A DNA stretch of 64,000 bases from an uncultured Acidobacteriaceae bacterium (lineage in GTDB: Bacteria; Acidobacteriota; Terriglobia; Terriglobales; Acidobacteriaceae), in contig CAIKND010000048.1 of the NCBI GenBank assembly GCA_903828675.1, forward strand, positions 1-64,000. Direction: 5' to 3'. Each line of letters starts with the position of its first letter. Position 1 is the first letter of the stretch. The notes below the pieces were generated by a model, which saw only the letters and a program-made list of their open reading frames with translations, was not told where the DNA came from and did not search any database. Below are positions 35,677-44,719 of the stretch, in pieces. Both the position numbers and the translations under genes were made by a program.

Positions 35677-37496
35677 TGCTCGTCCTCGCTTTCTAATTCC
35701 GTCATCATCTGTGCCGTTGTAGGACAACTGAATGTGGCCTTAAGGGACCAAGTGGGATATCCGTAATGCTTTTGGCTCGGGTCTACCGGAACAAATTGGC
35801 CGTTCGGTCCGTGAAGAGTCGAGATCGGGTCCGTCCAGTTTTGGCCTGTTGGTGCGCCGGGATTCGAACTGGTTTCTTGCAATTGCCACTTCTGATATCC
35901 GATTGGGACCGGAATAGAGTTTGTTTGGTTGGATGTCCACATCAAATACATAGTCGCTGCAAAGTTTCGCCGAACTTTCTTCATGAACGGATCAAGCGGG
36001 ACATTTGGCGAATCTGATGTAGTACCGGAAGTACTTGGGTACGGATAGATCCCGTCCAGACCAGATGCTGTTGTGCAGGTTAAAACTCCGCCTGATTCAG
36101 TGAACGATTCCGTGTCATGATTGACGATCTGCACAAAAGAGTATGTTCCATCTGACGATGTAGTCGGCGCTGTGAAGCTGATGCCCGATGCACCGACTGA
36201 ACCACCCATGTTTGGGCACGAGTCGCTGACATAACCGGTGTAATTGCCGTATTCCATGAACGATTGTAGGTCCCCGGGGCCGCATGGATTAACGATTAGA
36301 TTGTTAATGCTGAATAACCCGGAATCGAACGTAGTCGGTTGGCCATCACTAGGTCCTGAAATGTCAAACGTCACTTCTGCATCTTGGCTGCATGGATCTG
36401 TAAGATCACTCACGCCGACGCAGTAATGGTATTTGATCTTTACGCCTGATTCCCCATAGACCCAATGTGTCAGTAGAGAGGCCTGTGTGGTGTCGGTCTT
36501 TGTGACAGTAGCGGATGATTGGTCAGGAGACACATCATAGCCCCCAATATGTGTTCCGCCCACACGCCATGTATTTTGTGTGATAGCGATGCCAGCTGGC
36601 GGAGGCCCCATCACATTCGTGTTCAAGTTGATCGGCAGACCCACAACGACAAGTTGGGTAGTAGCATTGTCACCGCTGAGCTGGTTCCCATCCTGGTCGT
36701 AGATGATCGGCTTTGGCAGAATTGGCTCCGAAGCCTCTCCCGATCCTGGGTTTGCTCCCGTCGCAGGGTTGGTCGCCTTCACCACCGCCATACCTGCGTA
36801 AAGGTCCTTCGCCGGTTCGACCGCGGCAGTGATCTGTGTGGCGCTCACAACGACCAAGTTCGAGATTCTTACATTGCCACCGGGGCCTGTGATCTTCAAT
36901 TCTGTCGGGCCGCCCGGATCGGATGTTGTCAGGAAGTTTGTGCCCGTGATTGAAATATCGTAAGATCGGCCCGCGAACCAGGCGCTCGGGCTGATTGAAG
37001 TAATGGTAGGACCGGGAGCGGTGATCTGTACCGGTCCGCCAACTGTGGCTACCTCGCAGCCGTCGCAGTCCAGAACGAGGTAGACATTCGCCGAGGGGTG
37101 TTTCGCCGCTACTTTGACCGTGAGCGTGGACTGCGTCGGACTGAAGGTCCCTTTCGGGAAGCCATCTTTGTCGGTTGTTATCTTAACGAGAGAATCCGGG
37201 TCTCCGCCTGCATTAGGGGGCGCATTCCAAACACCGTCGCCCTCGTTGAGTTCGCAACCGGGCTGATCGCCGTATGGAAAATCGCCAGCTACGGTAACCT
37301 GGATTGTCTGCCCGGCGGGCCAGATGCTGGGAGTTATGGAGGTGATCGTTCCGGGACCAGCATACCAAGGCATGCAGCGCATCATTGGGTGGATCTGCCC
37401 CCACGCATTGTGGTGCGAAAAGGGCAAGATAAGCATTACGGCGTAGAGGATATGGGGACACACTCTCCAGCAGTAGTTACCCAAGAACTTTCGCAT
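35673..37496 (-). CDS. Large secreted protein with IPT/TIG-type Ig-like repeats, 607 aa
   Basis: After a signal peptide (ILYAVMLILPFSHHNAWGQ) two IPT/TIG-like units are visible (TITSITPSIWPAGQTIQVTV about residue 50, and TITSISPSAWFAGRSYDISI about residue 150). The remaining 350 residues are beta-rich, Ser/Thr/Gly-rich and carry a few paired cysteines (DCDGC, CVGVSDLTDPC). Start at 37496 is set by AAAGGAATT. Coupled to the BsuPI-like gene. Surface or periplasmic role likely; no enzyme motif. Confidence 0.65.
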   Translation of the reverse strand: MRKFLGNYCWRVCPHILYAVMLILPFSHHNAWGQIHPMMRCMPWYAGPGTITSITPSIWPAGQTIQVTVAGDFPYGDQPGCELNEGDGVWNAPPNAGGDPDSLVKITTDKDGFPKGTFSPTQSTLTVKVAAKHPSANVYLVLDCDGCEVATVGGPVQITAPGPTITSISPSAWFAGRSYDISITGTNFLTTSDPGGPTELKITGPGGNVRISNLVVVSATQITAAVEPAKDLYAGMAVVKATNPATGANPGSGEASEPILPKPIIYDQDGNQLSGDNATTQLVVVGLPINLNTNVMGPPPAGIAITQNTWRVGGTHIGGYDVSPDQSSATVTKTDTTQASLLTHWVYGESGVKIKYHYCVGVSDLTDPCSQDAEVTFDISGPSDGQPTTFDSGLFSINNLIVNPCGPGDLQSFMEYGNYTGYVSDSCPNMGGSVGASGISFTAPTTSSDGTYSFVQIVNHDTESFTESGGVLTCTTASGLDGIYPYPSTSGTTSDSPNVPLDPFMKKVRRNFAATMYLMWTSNQTNSIPVPIGYQKWQLQETSSNPGAPTGQNWTDPISTLHGPNGQFVPVDPSQKHYGYPTWSLKATFSCPTTAQMMTELESEDEQ

Positions 37497-37592
37497 GGGC
37501 AATTCCTTTCGGATCTGGACAATCCGCTGGAAGTTTAGCATGTTCCTCACATGAGCCATCGCCGCACTCAGAAACAATAAAAATGCTGCCAA

Positions 37593-38027
37593 TTATCGCA
37601 TTGCTGAATTTAAACGATTTAGCCGCACTATTCGATGCAGATAATTACCCTCTCTTGGCGCACAATCAATAGAAGCAATAAAAAACAGGCCGCGGAGGGA
37701 GTCCCCGACGTGACCAGAACAATTCGAACCCAACCCGCACGCACGCCCGACGCTGCAACAAGGAAACATAACCCGTTCATCTCGTGGCATTTAGTTTTCA
37801 GGACGTCGCTCGCAGACGTGCCAGCCCGCTGGCGGGCACCGGTAGAAATGGACCAGAACGCCCTCACCGCCACCCCCCTCCCTACCCTCCTCCTCCCACC
37901 CCCCCCCTCCCCACCTCCAAACCACCGCCCTTCCAAACCGCCGCTCTCCTGAGAACGGAACAAGGTTGGTTTTGAACCCGGCGCTCCTCTGCTATGCTGA
38001 ATGGTTTAACCGTACAAGGAGGAAGCC
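37593..38027. other. Intergenic region with C-rich tract (G-quadruplex potential on the minus strand)
   Basis: ATAATTACC (37640-37648) followed by CTTGGCGCACAATC (37653-37666) recurs at 54757-54786. A homopyrimidine-like, C-rich block at 37873-37920 includes CCCTCCTCCTCCCACCCC, which also recurs in the 54.9-kb region. Its complement has many G3+ runs. The region ends in the rbfA leader with AAGGAGGAAGCC. No gene called. Confidence 0.5.
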
Positions 38028-38453
38028 ATGCCGGAGCATCGAGCAAGGAAGCATCATCAGGACCGGGTGGCGGAGACGCTAAGAGTCGAGATTGGCGCCA
38101 TGATTGAGGGCGAACTCTCCGATCCACGCATCGATTTCTGCTACGTGACCGAGGTGGCATTGAACCCCGGCGGCAAGTCCGCCAGGGTTTATGTGGCCGT
38201 TGACAGTTCAGTTAAGGACATTGTCAAGGCCGAGGAAAATACTGTCGCCGGCCTCGAAGCCGCCAAGGGATTCATTCGCTACGAGTTAAAGCAACGCATG
38301 GGTGTGCGCTACGTGCCGGAACTTAGCTTCCTCGCTGACCGGTCCGGTCGATTCCAGGCGCGCATTGTGGAGTTGATGGACCGCTCGCGCAAGCGGAAGA
38401 AGGTAACTCCGGAGCAGATAGAACCCACGGAAAAGGCGGCCCCGACCGAGTAA
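38028..38453 (+). CDS. rbfA: Ribosome-binding factor A
   Basis: The 141-residue protein assists 30S maturation by acting on 16S rRNA helix 1. The KH-like pattern is clear: RVAETLRVEIGAMIEGELSD, PRIDFCYVTEVALNPGGKSA, LKQRMGVRYVPELSFLADRS. The C-terminal 25 residues are a charged tail. SD AAGGAGG stands seven bases before the ATG. The gene is alone: no infB upstream or truB downstream is seen. Confidence 0.9.
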   Translation: MPEHRARKHHQDRVAETLRVEIGAMIEGELSDPRIDFCYVTEVALNPGGKSARVYVAVDSSVKDIVKAEENTVAGLEAAKGFIRYELKQRMGVRYVPELSFLADRSGRFQARIVELMDRSRKRKKVTPEQIEPTEKAAPTE

Positions 38454-38812
38454 GATCCCATGAATCCCTCGCCACCGAATCCGGTTTTCGATGAGCGGGC
38501 CCCAAGGCTCGATGAGGCGTCTGCACCTGCACCCGAAGCCGCCGGGGCATGCTCGACGGACCCCTGACCCGCGCGCTCCGTCAGATTCTGGTGGATTTAC
38601 GCGGCAGCGTGAGCAATTTCAGTGGCTGAGGTTCATTGAGAACCACGCGAATCTGTTAGCCTTGTCCCTATTGAAGCGTGAGCGTTTACTTTGCGTCTCA
38701 CCAGAGCGCTATAGATATGTAAGCCAGGCCGTCTCCCCCAGCCGTCCTGAGTAAAGCCGAGACAGTCCTTCTGCGCCATACGGGCAAGGGCTCACTCGCT
38801 GGAGAAAAGCTG
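38454..38812. other. Gap downstream of rbfA, possibly a gene remnant
   Basis: An ATG at 38460 opens a 36-codon frame (MNPSPPNPVFDERAPRLDEA) and another at 38548 a short frame with MLDGPLTRALRQILVDLRG. Neither is a recognisable gene. They may be the start of a downstream gene that was lost. Confidence 0.3.
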
Positions 38813-40612
38813 GTGGTGGAAACTACTTTGGAATCACCTGCCCCGGACCCGCCCGAACACCGGCGCTTGCGGTTGCCCCACTGGGCCACGGTGTGCGAAG
38901 TTGCCGTGTTTCTCGCCTTTACCGTCTTCTTTCTCGTTTACGGACTTACTCCGTCTTTCGGCGGCGATGGCCTCGGACTCGTGGGCGCGGATGAGCCGCG
39001 TTATGCCCAGATCGCTCACGAAATGCTGGACCGGTTTGACTCCGCACATACCCTGAAAGGCCGGCTGAGCGCCTGCGTCACCCCTTATCTCTACGGCCAC
39101 CCCTGGCTTGAAAAGCCCGCGCTCTACTACTGGCGCGCCATGTTCCTGTTTCAAGACTTCGGCGTCCACGACTGGAGCGCGCGCCTGCCCTCCACTACCT
39201 TCGCCTTCATCATGGTCGGCCTCATCTACCTGCACATGCGACGATTCCGTCCCGGCGGGCATTTGGACGCTGCGCTGATTACGGTCGCCTGTGCCGGCAT
39301 CATCGGCTTCTCGCGAGGAGCTTCGACCGACATGCAGATGGCTGCGCCCCTCGCCATCGGGCTGCTAGGCTGGTACGCCTGGTATGAGACCGGCTCCAAG
39401 TTCTGGCTCTACGACATCTACTTCTTCACCGGCCTGGCCACTCTCGCCAAGGGGCCGGTTGCGCCGTTTCTGGCCGCCGTCATCATCTGCGCTTTTGCCT
39501 TGCTGCGCAAGGAATGGGCAATCGTGCGCCGTACGTTCTGGTGGCCGGGGATTGTGCTCTACTTCGCCATGGTGCTGCCCTGGTTCCTTGCCGTGCAGCA
39601 TCAAAATCCCACCTTCTTCCGAGAGTTCTTCCTGGAACACAATCTGGAGCGCTTTGCCACCGACCGCTACCAGCACCAGCAGCCGTTTTGGTATTACCTG
39701 GTGGTGGTGCTGCTGGCCATGATGCCGTGGACGGTGGTTGCGGTACGGGCCTTGGCAGACGGTGTACTCACTTCGGTGGCTGAGTGGCGGGTACGTCACT
39801 CCAAAAAATGCAAGCCCTGCGCCAACCGCCCCGGCGACGCCTTTCCTGAGTTTCTGGTGCTGTGGGCGCTTATTCCCATCCTGTTCTTCTCGTTCTCGAA
39901 GTCCAAGTTGCCAGGGTACATTTTGCCCTCGATTCCTCCCATTGCCATCCTCACCGGAGACTACCTCTTCCGCCGCCGCCAACCTGGACTCAACCGGTGG
40001 ATACTGATAAGCCACGCCATGCTTTGCGGAGCCATGACCATAGGCACGCTGCTGCTGCCCTGGTTTGTCGCCCACGGCGCCCAGATGCCGCCCGTCCCGG
40101 CCGTCGTTGCCTCCGCGCTGGCTGCGTCCGGCGCTGCTCTGCTCATACTCATCGTCGTCAAGGGCTTCGGAGTGGCCCGGCTTCGCCTCGTTACTTGCTC
40201 CGTGCTGGTGGTTCTGGCTGTGTTTCTTTACGGCGTTGGCCCGTTCTTCGGCATCGCTGAAGTTGCCGCTTCAAAGCGCGTCATTCAACTCGTGGATCGT
40301 TCCTACTCCGCTCGCCCTCTGGCTGCGAAGCTGGCCACCCTGGGTCCCGGAGATGAGACCGTCGCGGTGTTTCGCGTTCGCCGCGATGTGGAGTATGGGC
40401 TCTCGTTCTATCGCAACCGCGAAGTTGTGAACTACGAGCAAACCGGCGTTCCCGATCAGCAGCACCTGCTGGTGGTGCGCGTGACCGGACGCGGCGGAGT
40501 TGATCTGCACACTTCCGCGGCATTGGTGCAGTACCTGGATGGCCGCCACTATGAACAGCTCTTCAGCTGGCCGGAACAGGGATTGCAAATCTACCTGGTA
40601 GGCAGCAGGTAA
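38813..40612 (+). CDS. GT39/ArnT-like membrane glycosyltransferase
   Basis: The 599-residue protein transfers a sugar from a polyprenyl-phosphate donor. It has about 11 membrane helices and the catalytic loop-1 signature GADEPRYAQIAHEML (Asp-Glu), GHPWLEKPALYYWRAM and RLPSTTFAFIM, as in ArnT/PMT. The soluble C-terminal part (residues ~490-599) is a small periplasmic domain. GTG at 38813 is used, with GGAGAAAAG upstream; no ATG fits. The acceptor (lipid A or protein) cannot be told. Confidence 0.85.
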   Translation: MVETTLESPAPDPPEHRRLRLPHWATVCEVAVFLAFTVFFLVYGLTPSFGGDGLGLVGADEPRYAQIAHEMLDRFDSAHTLKGRLSACVTPYLYGHPWLEKPALYYWRAMFLFQDFGVHDWSARLPSTTFAFIMVGLIYLHMRRFRPGGHLDAALITVACAGIIGFSRGASTDMQMAAPLAIGLLGWYAWYETGSKFWLYDIYFFTGLATLAKGPVAPFLAAVIICAFALLRKEWAIVRRTFWWPGIVLYFAMVLPWFLAVQHQNPTFFREFFLEHNLERFATDRYQHQQPFWYYLVVVLLAMMPWTVVAVRALADGVLTSVAEWRVRHSKKCKPCANRPGDAFPEFLVLWALIPILFFSFSKSKLPGYILPSIPPIAILTGDYLFRRRQPGLNRWILISHAMLCGAMTIGTLLLPWFVAHGAQMPPVPAVVASALAASGAALLILIVVKGFGVARLRLVTCSVLVVLAVFLYGVGPFFGIAEVAASKRVIQLVDRSYSARPLAAKLATLGPGDETVAVFRVRRDVEYGLSFYRNREVVNYEQTGVPDQQHLLVVRVTGRGGVDLHTSAALVQYLDGRHYEQLFSWPEQGLQIYLVGSR

Positions 40613-40764
40613 CCTGGCGCCAGTTTGTATTTGCCTGCAACTCGTGTCACAGTGTCCGGAAGGGCCTTGCGAAACGCAAAGTTGCAAAATCTGGACTTGG
40701 GCCGCGGCTAAACCGCATCCAAGTCAGTATTAGACTGCGACCAGCCCCTATAAACGGGAGAAAC

Positions 40765-41754
40765 ATGGCGACAAGCACTTCCATTGAGATCCTCGACTTG
40801 CGGCACTTTCCGGCGGCGATGCTGCGCCCCGTGCTCGAGTCTGAAGGCGAAATCTGGAAGCAGAGGCTCCATTGGGACTACCGCACGTCAGCTCGACTCT
40901 TGATGCAGTACCTTGACAACCACATGCTGCCCGGCTATGCGGCGGTTTTGGCTGAACAGGTCATTGGCTATGTTTTCTGCGTTTACGAAGAGACCAAAGC
41001 GGTTATCGGCGACGCATTTGCCATGTGTGGACAGCCTGACAGCTCACCCGCCAGCTCCGCCCACGAAATCGAAGAGGAGCTGCTCAAACACCTGCTCGAA
41101 CTGCTGCTGAACTCGCCGCAGGTTGACCGCATAGAGTCCCAGTTGCTGGTGCACCCCTCGGGCTCACACACTGCCCTCTTCCGCAAGGCCGGATTCGAGA
41201 TCTACCGTCGCCTCTTCATGGTTCAGCGCCTCGAGGGCCTCTGGAGCCCACCCCTCGTCGATTTGCCAGTTGAACTCGAGATCCGACCCTGGCGCGACGA
41301 GGACCTGGCACCCACCGCGCGGCTGATTTCAGAAGCCTATCGGGGTCACCCCGACAGCCTGATCAACGACCAGTACCGCTCCGTTCACGGCTCCATGCGC
41401 TTTCTCAACAACATTGTGCGCTATGCCGGATGCGGCACCTTCTCCGCGCCCGTTTCACACGTAATCGTGCATCGCAGCAGCCGCGAATTTGTCGCGGTCG
41501 TTCTGGGCTCGCGCGTAAGCCCGGAAAGCGGCCACATTACCCAGGTCTGCGTCCACCCCGAATACCGGCGTCGCGGGCTGGCCCGCATGATGCTCTCCGT
41601 TGCCGCCTTCTGCTTTATGCGCCAGGGCGCAACAGAAATCTCCCTTACCGTGACCGAGGCCAACGCACAGGCCATCGATCTCTATCAGGCCGAGGGGTAT
41701 AGCTGCTCGCACAGCTTCGACGCCGCAGTGTGGCAGCGAAACAGGGTTGGTTAG
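40765..41754 (+). CDS. GNAT acetyltransferase, probably two tandem domains, 329 aa
   Basis: The C-terminal domain has the acetyl-CoA loop VCVHPEYRRRGLARMMLSV (Q/R-x-x-G-x-G/A) and the last helix ITEANAQAIDLYQAEGY (here VTEANAQAIDLY). The N-terminal half (residues 20-150) also has a GNAT-like layout with a degenerate CoA loop. Resembles bacterial mycothiol synthase-type double-GNAT proteins in layout only. Single gene with GGGAG near its start. Substrate unknown. Confidence 0.75.
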   Translation: MATSTSIEILDLRHFPAAMLRPVLESEGEIWKQRLHWDYRTSARLLMQYLDNHMLPGYAAVLAEQVIGYVFCVYEETKAVIGDAFAMCGQPDSSPASSAHEIEEELLKHLLELLLNSPQVDRIESQLLVHPSGSHTALFRKAGFEIYRRLFMVQRLEGLWSPPLVDLPVELEIRPWRDEDLAPTARLISEAYRGHPDSLINDQYRSVHGSMRFLNNIVRYAGCGTFSAPVSHVIVHRSSREFVAVVLGSRVSPESGHITQVCVHPEYRRRGLARMMLSVAAFCFMRQGATEISLTVTEANAQAIDLYQAEGYSCSHSFDAAVWQRNRVG

Positions 41755-41937
41755 CTTCAGGGCGACGTCAGTTCGCGTGGTGTGCGTGCTTGATGGTGTT
41801 GCTGCGTATCAGCAGACTCCGCGGTGTTTCACGGCAGACAAAGGGAGTCTGATGTTTCTTGTGCCACTCGATCTGCTGTTCCCTGGTTGTTTTGGGCGAC
41901 ATCTTGATTTCGGAATGCCAAAGCCTGTTCAAGGGAC

Positions 41938-42117
41938 CTACCGCGCGATCAGGAACATCACCCAACTCAGCAAAATGGCCGAGCCGACAAACAGTGCAAA
42001 GCAGTAGAGTCCGTAGCGGATCATACGCCGCGGCGTCTCACGCTGGGTGATGCCAAAGACGATTGAAGCAAATACCGCGAACAACAGGACAGCCATGAAG
42101 TGAGAGGGCCGGATCAT
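41938..42117 (-). CDS. Small two-helix membrane protein, 59 aa
   Basis: Starts in an ATGA overlap with the stop of the upstream membrane-protein gene. Two membrane helices (HFMAVLLFAVFASIVFGI and LYCFALFVGSAILLSWVMFL) flank a basic turn (RETPRRMIR). Its tight coupling to the larger gene suggests a two-subunit membrane complex. No family assigned. Confidence 0.6.
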   Translation of the reverse strand: MIRPSHFMAVLLFAVFASIVFGITQRETPRRMIRYGLYCFALFVGSAILLSWVMFLIAR

Positions 42118-42545
42118 TCGGGCTTCCTTCCGGTGCGCAGATTGTGCGCGTCCACTGCGGCAATCACATTTAAAAGGCCTGCCACCACGATGAACTTGGT
42201 GCCGTAGTCGCCTGTGGTTACCTGTACCTGGTCCGCGCCAAGGCCCAGAATCCGGCTGACGACAAAGAGCAGTCCATTGCCCAGATCGCCCACCAGTCCA
42301 AGCATATCCAGAATGTCCTGCGCTCCTGTGTAAAGCTTGCCCTGCATAAGCAGCCCGAGCACAAACATGCCGAGGATGGATATGGCGATGAGCGACCCAC
42401 GCCCCCATTTGCGCAGCAGAAAATGTCCTGCGCCGGGCACGAGCCAGCCAGCTATCAAAGGGAGATAGACGAATCCTTGCTGCGAATCCTGTCCCGCCAC
42501 GATCTTGTTCGGAGTTGTTGCCATTCCTTTTTGACTATAACTCAC
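42114..42545 (-). CDS. Integral membrane protein, possibly DUF6677, 143 aa
   Basis: Four likely membrane segments (LPLIAGWLVPGAGHFLL, GSLIAISILGMFVLGLLMQG, MLGLVGDLGNGLLFVVSRIL, FIVVAGLLNVIAAVDAHN). The P-G-x-G-H-x-x-x-R-K-W-x-R-G motif is shared with TM2-type and DUF6677-type acidobacterial proteins, from memory. AGGTGAG precedes the ATG at 42545. Coupled to the small membrane protein downstream. Confidence 0.55.
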   Translation of the reverse strand: MSYSQKGMATTPNKIVAGQDSQQGFVYLPLIAGWLVPGAGHFLLRKWGRGSLIAISILGMFVLGLLMQGKLYTGAQDILDMLGLVGDLGNGLLFVVSRILGLGADQVQVTTGDYGTKFIVVAGLLNVIAAVDAHNLRTGRKPE

Positions 42546-42625
42546 CTGACAGAGATCAGGGGGCAGAGATAAGGGATCCGGAGTCAGGAAGAAGCAGGAA
42601 GCCCGGTGGCCAGGCTCCTGCCTCT

Positions 42626-43816
42626 TCAGATTCGCACCAGTTCGCGCTGGGTCCTGCCGGTGACCCAGGCTTTGCCGGGAGCGGTCAGCATATCGATCTC
42701 GCTGCGGACGCCGAACTCGGGAAGATAGATGCCGGGTTCGACGGAAAAGCAGGTGTTGGGCAGGAGCCGGCGCTCGTCGTGAGTTTCAAGATTGTCCAGG
42801 TGCGCGCCGGGGCCGTGAATCTCGTGGCCGATATTGTGGCCGGTGCGATGGGTGAAGTATTCTCCGAAGCCGGCGGCACGGATGACATTGCGAGCTGCAT
42901 CGTCGGCCTCGAAGCCACGAATGGGCCGGTTCTCGGCAAAGGCCTGCTCGACGGCGGCGATAGCGGCGTCGCGAGCGTTGCGCACCGTCTCAAAGACCAG
43001 TTGTTCGCGTGCGCTGGGCTCGCGGCCCACCACGCCTGTCCAGGTGACGTCGTAGTAAACCGTGGCAGGCTTGTTGACGCGCGCCCAGATATCGATCAGC
43101 AGAAAGTCCCCGTCGCAGATCGTCGCGGTCTGCTGGGCGGTGGGCTCGTAGTGGGAGTCGGAACAGTTGGCGTTGACGCTGACGTTGGGACCGTCGTCCC
43201 AGACCAGGCCCTCGCGGCGCATGGCTTCGCTGAGCCATTGCACGTGGTTGAATTCGGTATAGGGAAGCCCTTTCCCCTGGGCGGGGCGCAGATGGCGCGC
43301 GATTTCAAGCCAGCCCTCGGCGAGAATCGCGTCAATGGCGCGCTGGGCGAAGGAGTGGCTGGCGATCTGGTCCTCGCTGAGGACGGCTTCAAACTGGCTG
43401 ACCAGATCGGCGGAACTCACGATCTGCTTGCCCATCGCGCGCAGAAATTCCACGGTGCCGGCATCGACCATGGAGACGTACATGATGTCGTTATTGGGCG
43501 AGTACTGCATGGCCAGCCGCTTGGCGCCGGCCAGCATCGTATCCAGCCCGGCGGCCAACTCCTGCCAACTGGAATAGAGCGCCTTGGTGCCGGGCAGCGT
43601 GTCAAGCCGGCCCTGCTCGATGCGGTGCACCAGCTTGCGCGGCTCGCCGGACGCTGGGACGAAGTAATACCAGCGCCGGGTGATGTGGGCCTTCGGATCG
43701 AGTCCGAGGATGCTGGCGGCAATGGGGTCGCGGTGATGGTGGTCGTAAAAAAGCCAGCCGTCGTGGCCAGCCTCGCGCAGAGCGGCCTGAATCGCATCGA
43801 TGTTCATAGGGGTCAT
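42626..43816 (-). CDS. M24-family metallopeptidase (Xaa-Pro aminopeptidase-like)
   Basis: The protein (396 aa) has the creatinase-like N-terminal domain (DGWLFYDHHHRDPIAASILG) and the pita-bread catalytic domain with the five metal ligands in order: Asp in LIDIWARV, Asp in YYDVTWTG, His in HRTGHNIGHEIHG, Glu in FSVEPGIYLPEFG and Glu in VRSEIDML. The start at 43816 gives MTPMNIDA; 43807 is possible and no clear SD decides. Cuts N-terminal residues before proline in peptides. Confidence 0.88.
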   Translation of the reverse strand: MTPMNIDAIQAALREAGHDGWLFYDHHHRDPIAASILGLDPKAHITRRWYYFVPASGEPRKLVHRIEQGRLDTLPGTKALYSSWQELAAGLDTMLAGAKRLAMQYSPNNDIMYVSMVDAGTVEFLRAMGKQIVSSADLVSQFEAVLSEDQIASHSFAQRAIDAILAEGWLEIARHLRPAQGKGLPYTEFNHVQWLSEAMRREGLVWDDGPNVSVNANCSDSHYEPTAQQTATICDGDFLLIDIWARVNKPATVYYDVTWTGVVGREPSAREQLVFETVRNARDAAIAAVEQAFAENRPIRGFEADDAARNVIRAAGFGEYFTHRTGHNIGHEIHGPGAHLDNLETHDERRLLPNTCFSVEPGIYLPEFGVRSEIDMLTAPGKAWVTGRTQRELVRI

Positions 43817-43841
43817 GATAACGCCAAGGGGATCCGGCGGG

Positions 43842-44285
43842 TTACAGCGCAGCCATCGCCTCAGCCTGCGTGGGGAAGATCCCAGCGTACTTGGTGATGC
43901 CCACCATCGTGAAAACCTTGGTGAAGTGCGCGGAGAGGCCAAAAGCGTACACCTTCTGGTCGGCATTGGCGGCTTCAATCAGGAGCTGGATCACCAGGGC
44001 TATGCCGCTGGAGTTGATGTAGTCCACCTTGGTGAAATCCAGCAGGATGAGTTTTACGTCACTCTTGGGCAGCGCCTGGTATGTGCCCAGGACGGCTTCC
44101 TTTGAAGTGCTGGCAATATCTCCCTCGAAGCGGAGGACAGTCACCGGATGTCCGGTTGGGGATATGAGCTGGTCAACGCGCGACTTGGTTTCGCTCTGCA
44201 CGATCGTTTGATCTCCGTATTCTCTTTGGTTATGCCCTATCGGAGGGCCGATGCTGCTTATGTGTCCTGTTACTTGGCCAGTCAT
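43842..44285 (-). CDS. STAS-domain anti-sigma factor antagonist (RsbV-like)
   Basis: STAS fold with the phospho-acceptor region LILLDFTKVDYINSSGIALV; the Ser-Ser pair includes the residue that RsbW-type kinases phosphorylate. The first ~40 residues are an extra N-terminal extension of low complexity. Its ATG overlaps the stop of the kinase gene (ATGA). Third gene of a complete partner-switching operon. Confidence 0.85.
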   Translation of the reverse strand: MTGQVTGHISSIGPPIGHNQREYGDQTIVQSETKSRVDQLISPTGHPVTVLRFEGDIASTSKEAVLGTYQALPKSDVKLILLDFTKVDYINSSGIALVIQLLIEAANADQKVYAFGLSAHFTKVFTMVGITKYAGIFPTQAEAMAAL

Positions 44286-44719
44286 TTATCCAGCCGGATC
44301 ACCAGCCGGACATAACTGCTTTTTCCATCCAACCCGGCAACCCACTCAGCTTCGTCCACCAGCGCCTGAATCAGGAACATGCCCATGCCGCGCGGGTCTT
44401 CCTGGCCGTGCATCTTGCGATCGATGTCGGGCTTTGACGGTTGCGTCTTCATGCCCTTGCCGTCGTCGATTACTTTCACTTCAAGCGAGTCCCTGCCGGC
44501 TGAAAGCACCACGCCCACCGAAAGCTTCTCGTTGAGCCGGTTGCCGTGCTCGATGGCGTTGATGCAGGCCTCGGCCACAGCGGTCTTCAGGTCCTCGATA
44601 CGGTCCTCGGGGAAGCCCATCAGCTTGGCCACCGCCGACGCAGTACTCATGGCCACTTTCTCGTAGCCCATGCGCGAAGGCAGCCGTACCTCCACCGTGG
44701 TGGATTTTGACTCGCTCAT
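44282..44719 (-). CDS. Anti-sigma factor serine kinase (RsbW-like)
   Basis: GHKL-type kinase of 145 residues with N-box EACINAIEHGNRLNE, G1 box VIDDGKGM and G2 region GMGMFLIQALVDE. In the partner-switching scheme it binds a sigma factor or other partner and phosphorylates the STAS protein. ATGA overlaps with the genes on both sides fix its start at 44719. No sigma-factor gene lies nearby, so its target is elsewhere or the module acts on something else. Confidence 0.88.
   Translation of the reverse strand: MSESKSTTVEVRLPSRMGYEKVAMSTASAVAKLMGFPEDRIEDLKTAVAEACINAIEHGNRLNEKLSVGVVLSAGRDSLEVKVIDDGKGMKTQPSKPDIDRKMHGQEDPRGMGMFLIQALVDEAEWVAGLDGKSSYVRLVIRLDK

Noticed and set aside
37635-37952. Pro-rich ORF over the C-rich tract before rbfA
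   Set aside because: Its composition simply follows the C-rich tract; no start signal and frames on both strands are equally open.
41768-41902. Small minus-strand frame of 44 residues (MSPKTTREQQIEWHKKHQTP)
   Set aside because: Natural-looking but short, with no good SD; left uncalled.
42515-43897. Long plus-strand frame (460 aa) opposite the M24 peptidase
   Set aside because: Antisense shadow; the minus strand carries all five metal ligands of the peptidase.
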